From NCBI RefSeq assembly GCF_002995845.1, contig NZ_PVXP01000009.1, forward strand, positions 1 through 64,000: a stretch of DNA of 64,000 nucleotides, written 5' to 3'. The DNA is from Clostridium luticellarii (GTDB lineage: Bacteria; Bacillota; Clostridia; Clostridiales; Clostridiaceae). The translations under genes and the position numbers were made by a program. Positions 16,301-23,507 of the stretch are shown here, piece by piece (within the stretch, counting starts at the first letter, position 1; the number at the start of each line of letters is the position of its first letter). A model generated the notes under the pieces. That model was not told where the DNA came from. It did not search any database and was given only the letters and a program-made list of their open reading frames with translations.

Positions 16301-17675
16301 CGAAAGCCTGCAGAAAACCATTGGTAAAGGCCGTACCTGCTGTAGTGCCTGCACCACCGGTCTTATTACTATCTTTGCCACCCAGGGCATCTAAAAACGA
16401 GGTAATTCCTCCACCTATGGTACCGCCAATAGCAGATCCTATTTCTCCTGCAACTTTGTTTATCTTCGGTCTGCCGGATCCATTCCACCAACTTGAAAAT
16501 GGTTCGGCAATTACCTTGTCCCATGCAAGCGTAATTTTTCCTCCAAGATCAGCACTTTTCCATTGGCTGCTGTCCATAAGTTTATCAAGCCTCTGCTGAG
16601 ATTTTTCAAGAGCACCACCAATAGATGTGCTTACAGTCTGTCCCGCTTTCTTAAACAAGTTACCTAATTCATTAACCTTTTTATCATTTTTATCTAACCA
16701 ATCAGTAACTTTTGTAAGTCCAGGCTTTATTCCACTCCATAATCCTTGTCCCCAAGGATTCATCAATTTATTTTCAAATGTATCTTTCAATGTGGACATC
16801 AGACCAAGTGCAGTTTTAGCTTGATCCTGCATCATACCACCAAATCTTTTATCCATTCCAGTAAGCAGTGCCCTTACAGCTTTATCTGCACTAAGTCCTT
16901 GCTTGCCTATATTTCCAACTTGTTCAGCAGTCAACCCAAGCTGCTCTTGAAGTATTTTAGATGCAGGAATTCCTGCCTCAGTCAATTGGAGTATTTCATC
17001 TCCTTGGACTACTCCTTTTGCTTTCATTTGTCCAAGAGCCAGTGTGATCTCATTTATTCCTTCAGCACCCAATCCCAATCCAGAAGCAGCATCTCCTATT
17101 GTTGTTAGATCAGGGAGTATACTTTTAACGTTCCATCCAAAAGCAAGCATTTTTTTACTTGCATCAGCAAGTTGCGGAAATTCAAAAGGCGTTGCATTGG
17201 CCATATTTTGAGCTTGCGATAAGAACGAATTTGCCTTTTGTGCACTTTTCAGCATTGTAGTAAATGCCATCTGAGTTTGCTCAAAATCTCCGGCTATCTG
17301 CATTGGTTTAACTATTCCTGCCCATGTACCACCCACTCCCAAAAGCACACCTTGAAGGGATGTAGCTGCAGCTATTGTCTTGCTTATACTGCCTCTTATT
17401 ATATTTAATCCACCAGATATCTTATCCTTGATTTTAATAGTAGGAGAAGCCACCATTTTATTTATTTTATTCAAGGATGAATTTATCTTTTCAATTCTGC
17501 TTGTGGCCTTGTCAATTATTCTAGCAGTGGGTGATACTGACATTTTATTTAATATATTCGCTTTCTTATGAGTCTGCTCAAAGTACCTGTCCATAGCACT
17601 AAGTTTTGATTTTGTTTCAGAATCACCTTTAATGCCAATGACCAAGTCCAAGTGATATATTTCTTTTTCAGCCAA
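13305..17675 (-). CDS. Tail tape-measure protein with lytic transglycosylase domain
   Basis: 1456 residues; sets tail length and leaves the tail first at injection. Start is TTG 17675 behind GGAGG. N-terminal tape-measure core about 100-300 (DFEQTQMAFTTMLKSAQKAN, ATPFEFPQLADASKKML, TEAGIPASKILQEQLGL). An Ala/Lys/Ser helical region (540-680), a Gly/Ala-rich membrane-like stretch (690-770), and four approximately 38-residue repeats with W-x-WxGxxxWWGxN pattern (about 800-980) follow. Near 1270-1350 is an SLT domain (RLVQAESGGNPIAVN, HATGLLQTL, INYIKARYGS), which can open the wall. Confidence 0.93.
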   Translation of the reverse strand: MAEKEIYHLDLVIGIKGDSETKSKLSAMDRYFEQTHKKANILNKMSVSPTARIIDKATSRIEKINSSLNKINKMVASPTIKIKDKISGGLNIIRGSISKTIAAATSLQGVLLGVGGTWAGIVKPMQIAGDFEQTQMAFTTMLKSAQKANSFLSQAQNMANATPFEFPQLADASKKMLAFGWNVKSILPDLTTIGDAASGLGLGAEGINEITLALGQMKAKGVVQGDEILQLTEAGIPASKILQEQLGLTAEQVGNIGKQGLSADKAVRALLTGMDKRFGGMMQDQAKTALGLMSTLKDTFENKLMNPWGQGLWSGIKPGLTKVTDWLDKNDKKVNELGNLFKKAGQTVSTSIGGALEKSQQRLDKLMDSSQWKSADLGGKITLAWDKVIAEPFSSWWNGSGRPKINKVAGEIGSAIGGTIGGGITSFLDALGGKDSNKTGGAGTTAGTAFTNGFLQAFDTGKIIDKLLNTFKNANLNFLKNPTGDNFAKAGIMDYILFSSLGGAALLKGGFKLGKGAFKFGKWAFGKEGTKTAEGAAEKMAGAAGSTSAKASSASSKASKTANDLSEAAKNFRNAANEAKTAEKLKKSTQNELNKAIKDYKNIMDKIEGIKSSGGSVPKSVSKKAGEAQTRVNNARERAKSAGQDAKAKGTKSEAYTTARNTFKEARQVSTESRASRFFKFAGKGIKGIPIVGGALTLAGAGLDILTSSDKKKGAFGAAGNIAGGLAGAKAGATIGSAFGPAGIGIGGIAGGIAGSIGGEKALDWIYDKTGPATKYLQDKFGNAKKSIESKWSDTKSWFGTKVGTPFKNGAINTMNFAVGAFSLGKDAAKRAWAPYGQWLGANVFQPIKNKASDVGSWIGQKFGSAKSWAQTHWSSFSGWWGANVSTPVKGFASDAGSWIGEKFSSAKSTAHTAWVGFSGWWSKNIGEPTKSVATDVGSWIGDKLSGARTTVESAWADFSTWFKEHIGGPAYALLEKIMGKGQEETGLTPSNGRKGNVRANGGIVTGPEFSLIGEAGTEAVIPLSSARRNRGLSLWQQAGKMLGVRMFANGGIVRNGSAGGAKVAKATANISTSIALGDDALSQFKQYGNKVNTNLSSGILENKKVSTDSVNKVTNESGSVLNLFSKTGHVYGIGMNNDIAAGIQSTIPNVTSMVKTLTDKVITEFKNGFGIHSPSRVFYKLAQFIPQGFVNGLTSKDMGGFIKHWIGDISSMAGGAMSGNVSGWLSAALAVTGTPASWLPGLLRLVQAESGGNPIAVNPQAVGGEHATGLLQTLGSTFRQYAVKGLDNILNPIANAAAAINYIKARYGSVFNTPLFKGGSYVGYASGTDNAKPGLARINERGWEFVDFTGGEKVLNHNKSINLMERAANSLSRVRSVVSNLGIGNMESRDIPESSNNPVYYTSQPQMATAGGYQGDINVDVENNFNGSTDIDDIVMQATKKFATELKKTLQNIKR

Positions 17676-17707
17676 TTATATCGCCTCCTCCCCTGTTATC
17701 ATTACTA

Positions 17708-17875
17708 TCATTTTTTCTTTAATTTTTCCTCTGCCTCTATTTCAAGTTCAGCACTGGCCAGATACAGTTTCTGTTCATATTCAGGCATATCACGAAATTC
17801 TCTAAATCTTAAGTTATGCCTTACCCACAGAAAATTCATAAGGTTGAGCTTATATCTGGCCTTTATGAGTTTTTT
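17708..17875 (-). CDS. -1 frameshift extension of tail assembly chaperone (T part)
   Basis: Open frame without its own start or ribosome site, entered by slipping at A-AAA-AAC (17869-17875) at the end of the XkdN-like gene. It adds about 54 residues: KKLIKARYKLNLMNFLW, then a segment with REFRDMPEYEQKLYLASAEL, ending in a Lys/Glu helix, and stops 33 bases before the tape-measure start. This matches the G/GT arrangement of lambda and most long-tailed phages, where the fusion protein coats the tape measure during tail assembly. Confidence 0.85.
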   Translation of the reverse strand, partial: KKLIKARYKLNLMNFLWVRHNLRFREFRDMPEYEQKLYLASAELEIEAEEKLKKK

Positions 17876-18294
17876 ATTTCATCTATCTCTTCAGCTTCAT
17901 CATTATATCCACTCAAATCAAAAATCTGCTCTATCAAATTGTCCATTTCCCCAGCCAGCAGTCTTCTTTTTATAACTTCTTTCCCATTGCTTACTTTTAA
18001 AGCATCTTTTAACTTTGGATTATTCCAATTAGGAGATACAGTAGCTCTCTCAATTATTTCAGCATTGAAATTTTCATCATCAAATACATCTTTTTCAAGT
18101 TTAGATCCCTTTATTTTCTCTGAATGAGTATTGTCTTTCCTTATTTTGCTTATCTGCTTCCCAGTAAGAGCTTTAAGTTTAATAGGTATGCCTAACCTCG
18201 GTATGACAACAGTTTTTGTCGGTACCTCTATTTGACCTAAAAGCGCCTCTATAACATCTTCTTCACCCATTTTCTTGATTTTTTCTATATCCAT
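17863..18294 (-). CDS. xkdN: Tail assembly chaperone XkdN (G part)
   Basis: 143 residues in the unshifted frame, directly before the tape measure gene as expected of a tail chaperone. KTVVIPRLGIPIKLKALTGKQISKIRK (split here as VVIPRLG and LTGKQISKI) is the family pattern of XkdN proteins. The last codons ATA-AAA-AAC contain the slippery heptamer that gives the longer form. Upstream a terminator-like hairpin (18325-18356) separates it from an inserted gene block, so expression relies on read-through. Confidence 0.88.
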   Translation of the reverse strand: MDIEKIKKMGEEDVIEALLGQIEVPTKTVVIPRLGIPIKLKALTGKQISKIRKDNTHSEKIKGSKLEKDVFDDENFNAEIIERATVSPNWNNPKLKDALKVSNGKEVIKRRLLAGEMDNLIEQIFDLSGYNDEAEEIDEIKNS

Positions 18295-18324
18295 TTTTAT
18301 CTCTCCTTCTCATTATTTTTGATA

Positions 18325-18356
18325 TAACAAAAGCACCTACTATAAAAGTAAGTGCT
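18325..18356 (-). terminator. Terminator after inserted accessory genes
   Basis: Leftward AGCACTTAC-N7-GTAGGTGCT stem (18348-18356 with 18332-18340, one wobble) followed by TTTTGTT. The same stem recurs at 28661-28688 and, in altered form, at 25684-25713. Confidence 0.75.
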
Positions 18357-18372
18357 AATTTATATATTGAAT

Positions 18373-18828
18373 TTATTTAGCTGATTTTAAATATGCTACA
18401 TCATATGTGTTTTGAATAGTGACTTTCTCAACCTTATCAAATTTATCTTTCAATTCTTTCATATCTTTTGATGTATTTTTAACTGCTAACCCTATTACAT
18501 CAACTTTTTCGTTCAGAGGTTTAATGATTTCTTTATGCGCCTTCTCATTCTGGTCCATATGATTCTTTTGAACCTCTGCTATTGTATCAATCTTCTTTTC
18601 AACACTCTCGAGTTTAATTGAATTTTTTTGAACTTCATTTTCTAAACTGCCAACTTTATTTTTAAGATCATCTTGCCCCTTCGATAAGACATTTATTTTA
18701 TCATTGAGACCACCAACATCACCTTTAAGGCTATTCTGCCCCTCAGATAAATTATTAATTTTGCCATTAATGCTTCTAATATCATTTTGCATTGACTTCA
18801 ATAATTCTAACACTTCTCTATCCACCAA
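18373..18828 (-). CDS. Coiled-coil protein following antirepressor
   Basis: 151 residues, almost entirely heptad repeats, with internal repeats INGKINNLSEGQ / LNDKINVLSKGQ and later VEKKIDTIAEVQ spaced evenly. No membrane segment. It lies 44 bases after the BRO-type gene and before a terminator, so it belongs to the inserted immunity module. A second, shorter coiled-coil protein (51701-52021) lies in the main immunity region; both may be oligomerising partners of regulators. Function unknown. Confidence 0.7.
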   Translation of the reverse strand: MVDREVLELLKSMQNDIRSINGKINNLSEGQNSLKGDVGGLNDKINVLSKGQDDLKNKVGSLENEVQKNSIKLESVEKKIDTIAEVQKNHMDQNEKAHKEIIKPLNEKVDVIGLAVKNTSKDMKELKDKFDKVEKVTIQNTYDVAYLKSAK

Positions 18829-18872
18829 GCTCCACTCCCTTATATCTCATATATTTACTATTATATCATAAA

Positions 18873-20000
18873 TTATACAACTGCTTTTTCATTTCCCTTT
18901 GAAATTTTAATCATAATGTCAAAGAAACCAACCATATACTTTTTAACAACTTTTGATTGAGCTATAATCGGCTCCTCAGCAATAATTTCCTCTTTCAAAG
19001 CTATTATTCCTTGAGTTGTATAATCTTCCAAAAGCATCTTGGCAAACCTTAAAGTTATTTTTATAATTTCCTTATCAAGCTTTCTGTTATATTCCATTTT
19101 ACCCACAATATCAGTATCAATACCATTCTTCTCACAAATCATCTTATATATGGACATTTTTATTGCCTCCCCAACTTTCAAATCATCAGCAATAAACTTG
19201 CAAGCCTGAAGTTGTTCCAAAACTGGTGCCTTACTTTGTGATACTTGACTCTCCAATTCAAAGTATCCTTCAAATGTCTCTTTTAATTTCCCTGAAGGTT
19301 CAAGTAATAGCAAATTCAGCAATTTATCAACCCCCTGCTTGGGAATAACAATTAAGGAACCTATCCATGGAGAAAGCTTATTGTCTTTCTTAAACTTTTT
19401 AAGTTCTCTACCTTCTAAAAGAAAGTAATCTGTTCCAATAGCAAAATTATTATTGCTTTTAAGAATATAGCCAATGGTATGCACTGAAGTTCCTATAAGA
19501 AATTCCAAGTCCTTCAACACCATTACTGGATTGCCATTGTAGAATTTCTTGACTAATTTATATGGCTCCTGAACTTTAAGTTGTTCCGCCTTCTCTGTTG
19601 AATAAAATCCTGTTTTCCTTATGGAGGGGAGAACTTCTCCTGTCACCCATCTTCTAAAAGGTCTTGCATTTTTAGCATGGCTTTCTAAACATAAGTCATA
19701 AAAACTTTGTTCGTCAATCCATGTGTTTTTAAAATCAATTTTAGATCTATTTTTATATGTGATGTTGAAAGTTGTCCCGTTGGTGGTCAACCCTGATATA
19801 TCAAGGCTTTCGCATAATTTAGTTATAAAATCTTTTCGTATCTGCTCATACTCTTTACCTTTTGATTCTCTCATCCTTACATATCCTAGATTCAAACAAG
19901 CATCATATAGATTAAATATTGGTTCATCATTTAATAATGCAATTCTTATTTTGCCTATTCCTGATTTCTCAAATGGTTTTAATTTTACTAAATTATTCAT
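18873..20000 (-). CDS. BRO-N family antirepressor
   Basis: 375 residues. Residues about 10-145 form a BRO-N domain (FNLYDACLNLGYVR, TWIDEQSFYDLCLESH, RPFRRWVTGEVLPSIRKTG), common in phage antirepressors. A second region (150-245: YNGNPVMVLKDLEFLIG ... PKQGVDKLLNLLLLEPSGKL) is less familiar and a helical C-terminus follows. Ribosome site GGAGG lies seven bases before ATG 20000. It is downstream of a 53-residue ribbon-helix-helix gene under one tightly built promoter, the arc-ant order of P22. Its product probably binds and inactivates a lysogeny repressor. Confidence 0.85.
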   Translation of the reverse strand: MNNLVKLKPFEKSGIGKIRIALLNDEPIFNLYDACLNLGYVRMRESKGKEYEQIRKDFITKLCESLDISGLTTNGTTFNITYKNRSKIDFKNTWIDEQSFYDLCLESHAKNARPFRRWVTGEVLPSIRKTGFYSTEKAEQLKVQEPYKLVKKFYNGNPVMVLKDLEFLIGTSVHTIGYILKSNNNFAIGTDYFLLEGRELKKFKKDNKLSPWIGSLIVIPKQGVDKLLNLLLLEPSGKLKETFEGYFELESQVSQSKAPVLEQLQACKFIADDLKVGEAIKMSIYKMICEKNGIDTDIVGKMEYNRKLDKEIIKITLRFAKMLLEDYTTQGIIALKEEIIAEEPIIAQSKVVKKYMVGFFDIMIKISKGNEKAVV

Positions 20001-20014
20001 ACATCATCCTCCTT

Positions 20015-20043
20015 TTGATTTGCCCAACCAAAGATGGTATAAT
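20015..20043 (+). promoter_or_regulatory. Rightward promoter in the ant-like ribosome-site region
   Basis: TTGATT (20015-20020), exactly 17 bases, TATAAT (20038-20043). The -35 lies just beside the ribosome site of the leftward BRO gene (20008-20013), so polymerase here could also interfere with the leftward mRNA. Transcription would start near 20050. Confidence 0.7.
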
Positions 20044-20049
20044 GTATTT

Positions 20050-20118
20050 ACCAACATTAGTTGGGGTGATAGAGAAAGCTAGTTTACTTTTGCGGGTAGT
20101 AGCTTTCTCTTATTTTTC
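20050..20118 (+). ncRNA. Sar-like small RNA, antisense to the intercistronic gap
   Basis: About 69 bases predicted from the promoter above to a terminator. First hairpin CCAAC-ATTA-GTTGG (20051-20064); second GAGAAAGCTA / TAGCTTTCTC (around 20072-20109) followed by TTATTTTT. No start codon inside. It is complementary to the leftward mRNA between the ribbon-helix-helix stop and the antirepressor start, including the last codons of the former. P22 Sar RNA has the same length, position and two-hairpin build. Confidence 0.65.
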
Positions 20119-20271
20119 TTCTAAATTAATTTCACCCTTAGTGTATAGAATCATTAATTTTTCCAATATCTCATTCATAGCTTGATTTCTTTTTACACAA
20201 GCCACTTTGAAATTTTGTGAAATACTTGGGTAAATAGTTGTTGAGAACGTCTTTCTTTTCTCGTCGGTCAA
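20110..20271 (-). CDS. Arc-like ribbon-helix-helix repressor
   Basis: 53 residues from TTG 20271, six bases after AAAGGAGGG. The pattern KTFSTTIYPSISQNF (strand, then helix start) and CVKRNQAMNEILEKLM (second helix) fits the ribbon-helix-helix fold of Arc/CopG proteins, which bind palindromes as dimers of dimers. It is the first gene behind a promoter enclosed by a 13-bp inverted repeat, so it very likely represses its own transcription and that of the antirepressor gene 109 bases further on. P22 Arc is also 53 residues, with no close sequence match claimed. Confidence 0.75.
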   Translation of the reverse strand: MTDEKRKTFSTTIYPSISQNFKVACVKRNQAMNEILEKLMILYTKGEINLEEK

Positions 20272-20288
20272 AATATTCCCTCCTTTCA

Positions 20289-20330
20289 AGCTGTTAAACT
20301 TATTATAAAGTTAAACAGCTAACCTGTCAA
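20289..20330 (-). promoter_or_regulatory. Strong promoter with operator wrapped around the -10 box
   Basis: Read leftward: TTGACA (20325-20330), 17-base spacer, TATAAT (20302-20307), both perfect. AGCTGTTAAACTT (20289-20301) and AAGTTAAACAGCT (20308-20320) form a 13-bp inverted repeat with one central mismatch, and the six bases between the arms are exactly the -10 box. Binding of a symmetric repressor must exclude RNA polymerase. Confidence 0.85.
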
Positions 20331-20350
20331 GAGGATTTGGAATATTTTTC

Positions 20351-20381
20351 ACTAAAAAAGAACCACCTAAGTGATTCTTCC
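20351..20381 (-). terminator. Terminator of lipoprotein gene
   Basis: Leftward AAGAATCAC-TTAG-GTGGTTCTT followed by TTTTTT. It closes the lipoprotein unit just before the promoter of the Arc-like module. Confidence 0.85.
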
Positions 20382-20392
20382 TTATTACAAAA

Positions 20393-21235
20393 TTAGTCTT
20401 GAAATAAACTATCAAGTTGTTCTTCTTGAATTAACTGTTGCAAGTTAGTTTTAGCATATTGATTATTGGGATTTAGTTGTATAGCTTGGTTAAAGTATTT
20501 TTTGGCATTTGTATAATCCTTTTTACCTTTATAATCTAATCCTAAAACATTATACTCATCTGATCTATTTTTTTCATCTTTAGTATTACTTAAATATTTA
20601 TTTGCAGCACTAATTGATTCATCATATCTTTCTAAATTGTAATACACAGACGCTAGGGCATAATAAGTCGGTGCATAACTAGAATTTGCTTTGACTGATT
20701 CATTTAATATAGACGCAGCCTGGTTTAGGTCTTTATCCTTCCCTTTACCCTCTGCATACATTGAAGCTAAATCAATTATTGCATCTGAAAGCATATCCTT
20801 ACCATTTTCCTTTTCTCTATAGACTTTCCATTGACCATTATCATTTACAACATATCTTTTATATTTTATTGGAGTATCTTTATTCTCATAGTTACTATGT
20901 TCATTCTCGGTTACATTAAATTTAACAGCATTTTTATAAGTAATGCCATCTAACTCTTTGTTTTTGTATTCATCATTTTTTTGAATTTTTACGCTTTTTA
21001 ACGTTTCATACTCAGCCTGTGCTTTCACCCATTTAACAAAATCATCCTTTTTGAAGTTCTTTTTGCTTGCATCAGCTAGAGTATTATATGCAGCTTCAGC
21101 ATCTCCACTTTTTATATTATCATAATAATCATTCAATACTTGCGAAGGATCTCCTTTAGGAGCGCAGCCCATAAGTCCAACAGCAAATATCATTGTAACC
21201 ATTATTCCTAAAACCAAAATTACCTTTTTCAACAC
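20393..21235 (-). CDS. Prophage lipoprotein with TPR repeats
   Basis: About 280 residues from GTG 21235 (AAGGGGG six bases upstream; TTG 21232 is also possible). Lys-Lys plus hydrophobic signal and lipobox LMGC, so it is anchored outside the membrane. Residues after the Cys (QVLNDYYDNIKSGDAEAAY) resemble DUF4878-type NTF2-like lipoprotein domains; the C-terminal half has three TPR-like repeats. It has its own extended -10 promoter and terminator within the late operon, so it is probably made in the lysogen; surface location suggests host benefit or exclusion of other phages. Confidence 0.85.
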   Translation of the reverse strand: MLKKVILVLGIMVTMIFAVGLMGCAPKGDPSQVLNDYYDNIKSGDAEAAYNTLADASKKNFKKDDFVKWVKAQAEYETLKSVKIQKNDEYKNKELDGITYKNAVKFNVTENEHSNYENKDTPIKYKRYVVNDNGQWKVYREKENGKDMLSDAIIDLASMYAEGKGKDKDLNQAASILNESVKANSSYAPTYYALASVYYNLERYDESISAANKYLSNTKDEKNRSDEYNVLGLDYKGKKDYTNAKKYFNQAIQLNPNNQYAKTNLQQLIQEEQLDSLFQD

Positions 21236-21268
21236 AAACATCCCCCTTGTTAACACTTTATTAATAAA

Positions 21269-21277
21269 ATTATAGCA
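21269..21277 (-). promoter_or_regulatory. Extended -10 promoter of lipoprotein gene
   Basis: Leftward TGCTATAAT without a clear -35, about 34 bases before the lipoprotein start. It lies in the gap after the XkdM stop. Confidence 0.55.
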
Positions 21278-21307
21278 TATTTTGTTAAAAAGGGGAATTA
21301 TATTACA

Positions 21308-21724
21308 TCAGTCTGCTTCTATATAATCCAGGGGCTCATAGCCGACAAAGTTGAAAGGTGTTTCCTCTTCAACTAAATCATTTGCTTTCAGGTTTATCAA
21401 ATTAAGCTTTGTGGCCATGCAATTCTTTAACCTTATAGACTCATACCCATAGGCTTCAGGATCGTCAAGTTTTACTATTATTTCAAACCTCTTGAATCCT
21501 CTCTTTATAAGATCAGAAGTCACTTTATAACCCTTCATTGTACCTGAACCTTTGAGCGTGCCAGCTTTATACTGAGTCCAATCCTGCCCCAAAAGATTAA
21601 GGTCCTTCATATCGGCTTCAACATCTGCAGTGCACTCCTGGAGGTTTGTCTGTTTAACTCCATCAACCAGTACTTCTCCAAAACGGCCATGTATTATCCT
21701 TCCTGGTTCTAAAACATCATTCAT
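21308..21724 (-). CDS. xkdM: Tail tube protein XkdM
   Basis: 138 residues, XkdM/DUF2001 family forming the inner tube of the contractile tail. RIIHGRFGEVLVDGV near the N-terminus and GTLKGSGTMKGYKVTSDL are typical. It directly follows the sheath gene. In PBSX the chaperone XkdN comes next; here 3 kb of foreign genes lie between. Confidence 0.9.
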   Translation of the reverse strand: MNDVLEPGRIIHGRFGEVLVDGVKQTNLQECTADVEADMKDLNLLGQDWTQYKAGTLKGSGTMKGYKVTSDLIKRGFKRFEIIVKLDDPEAYGYESIRLKNCMATKLNLINLKANDLVEEETPFNFVGYEPLDYIEAD

Positions 21725-21736
21725 AATCTATCCCTC

Positions 21737-23155
21737 CTATTGAACATATCCTGTTCCGAATATTTTCTTCATAACATTAACATAAGTGGCACTCCATTTC
21801 CAATAGAACTCATCACTTTTGGCATTTGCCTGAAGTTCTTTGTCTATCTCAACAGTAAAATCATCTTTTATTACGCCGGCGCCCTGAAGTGTCTCAAAGT
21901 ACTTCTTAAGTGCGGATATAACAACCTTCTGGCCTATATCATCATTGTTGGTCTGCCCTATAAAATCACTTCTCTTTGCGCTTGTATCTGCATCTACAGT
22001 ATACAAAAACTTAACAGCTCTTATATATCCCAATGCTTCACTCTGCCCATCTGCAAATTTCTTAAGAGTATTTACATCATCTACAACTATTACGCTTTGC
22101 TGTTCATTTACAAGCACCAGCGTTCCTGCAGCAAGTGCCGTTTCAACCTGTGTCCTGGTCAGTTTAGGGCTTACATCTTCAAATATAGTAGCTTGATTTA
22201 CAATACTATCCTTTATTCCCTTTCCTACAGCAAGACCTGTTATATAACAAGCTACCTCTGCGGGAGAATATTCAACTCCTTCATAGATACCACTTACACC
22301 TATATTAGTTATTGCTTCATCATTAAATGCTTTGGACTGGGTATTTACAATATCTATATCAGTATCTTTTGCAGCTCCCATAAAGCACAATATATTTGCA
22401 CCATTGGTTTTATTCTTGTCCACCCAAGCCTGTACTGCTGCCTGAAGTGCTGCATCACTCACACCATCTAGGGTAAAACCGTCTATCTTGTAACCTTCAA
22501 AAGTAGACATGGCATCCATATACTCTTCATTGGTTATGCTGTCAGTACCATTGTTCCCGCCTGTAAGTGGCTGATTTACTATGCTTGCAAGACCTGTGCC
22601 GTCAGCTACCTTGGAAGCTTTGAGCCATACATTCTCCTCATTTGAGTTTATTGCATTTACGATATCATCTATGGTGCCGGATACCTTAAACACGTATAGC
22701 TGTTCAGCTCCCTCATATAGAGTTATGTCAGTTACGGTTTCGGAAATTATATCGGCTTTTATGGAAACATTGAAATCCCTGGTTGTAGGGTATATTGTTT
22801 CAAGCTCTATAACATCCACCGGAGTATCGGCAGTAGTGTCCTTGAGAGTTATGCTTGCAGTCTTGGCATTGCTATCTGCCAGCCTGTACAATAATAGTTC
22901 TTTTGGGTTTCCCAATAAAGCCAATCTTCCAAGCCTGTACGCTGTCAGATCTGTATTGGAACCAAATTTATTTTTAAGTTCAGTTAGGGTTGTAACGGAT
23001 ACGACTTCTTTTACAGGCCCCCAATCTGCTTTAACCGGCATGGCAACAATACCGTTAGTGCCCTGTGCCAGAGTATTTTCTGCCGCCCACATAAACCTGT
23101 TGTACATTCCAGGTATGGTTGGTTTTTGTGTTTCGCTCCATGTTCCTGTACCCAT
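21737..23155 (-). CDS. xkdK: Tail sheath protein XkdK
   Basis: 472 residues, contractile sheath subunit. N-terminal GMYNRFMWAAENTLAQGTNG and VAMPVKADWGPVKEV are sheath-typical; the C-terminal third (YIRAVKFLYTVDADTSAKR ... YFETLQGAGVIKDDF) is the conserved sheath C-domain. Normal length. Its presence shows a myovirus-type particle. Confidence 0.93.
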   Translation of the reverse strand: MGTGTWSETQKPTIPGMYNRFMWAAENTLAQGTNGIVAMPVKADWGPVKEVVSVTTLTELKNKFGSNTDLTAYRLGRLALLGNPKELLLYRLADSNAKTASITLKDTTADTPVDVIELETIYPTTRDFNVSIKADIISETVTDITLYEGAEQLYVFKVSGTIDDIVNAINSNEENVWLKASKVADGTGLASIVNQPLTGGNNGTDSITNEEYMDAMSTFEGYKIDGFTLDGVSDAALQAAVQAWVDKNKTNGANILCFMGAAKDTDIDIVNTQSKAFNDEAITNIGVSGIYEGVEYSPAEVACYITGLAVGKGIKDSIVNQATIFEDVSPKLTRTQVETALAAGTLVLVNEQQSVIVVDDVNTLKKFADGQSEALGYIRAVKFLYTVDADTSAKRSDFIGQTNNDDIGQKVVISALKKYFETLQGAGVIKDDFTVEIDKELQANAKSDEFYWKWSATYVNVMKKIFGTGYVQ

Positions 23156-23156
23156 A

Positions 23157-23501
23157 TTACTTCACCTTCCTTTTTAGAAAATCATCTATTACCTTCTTAA
23201 AATCGGCTTTTGTCAATTCCTTTTCTTTGTAACCAAATAAAGCACCAACTGCCGCCTCTTTGCTGTGGCCAGTAAGTGCCTTGCTGTTTTCAATTAAATC
23301 CCCTATAGGATATTTTACTTCCTGAGGTATGGTCATTTTGACCACAGGCGTCGGTGCTATCGGCGTACTTGTTTTTGTGCTGCTTGATGCCATTGTAGTA
23401 TTGGCTTTAGCATCCGTGCTTTTTGTAGTCGAATCTGGTGTATTCTTGATGGATGTATCGTTCTTCTTAACTTCTGGATCAGTTTTATTTGCATCCGCCA
23501 T
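23157..23501 (-). CDS. Hypothetical tail-region protein with Ser/Thr-rich linker
   Basis: 114 residues: a disordered Lys/Ser/Thr/Pro first half and a folded C-terminus (YPIGDLIENSKALTGHSKEAAVGAL...KADFKKVIDDFL) that looks like a short helical domain. It sits between the tail-terminator-like gene and the sheath gene. Function unknown. Confidence 0.7.
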   Translation of the reverse strand: MADANKTDPEVKKNDTSIKNTPDSTTKSTDAKANTTMASSSTKTSTPIAPTPVVKMTIPQEVKYPIGDLIENSKALTGHSKEAAVGALFGYKEKELTKADFKKVIDDFLKRKVK

Positions 23502-23507
23502 AATTTA

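Noticed and set aside
14452..17571. Long open frames on the + strand opposite the tape-measure gene
   Set aside because: They have no ribosome sites, show low-complexity composition that mirrors the Ala/Gly/Lys codons of the real gene, and lie fully inside it.
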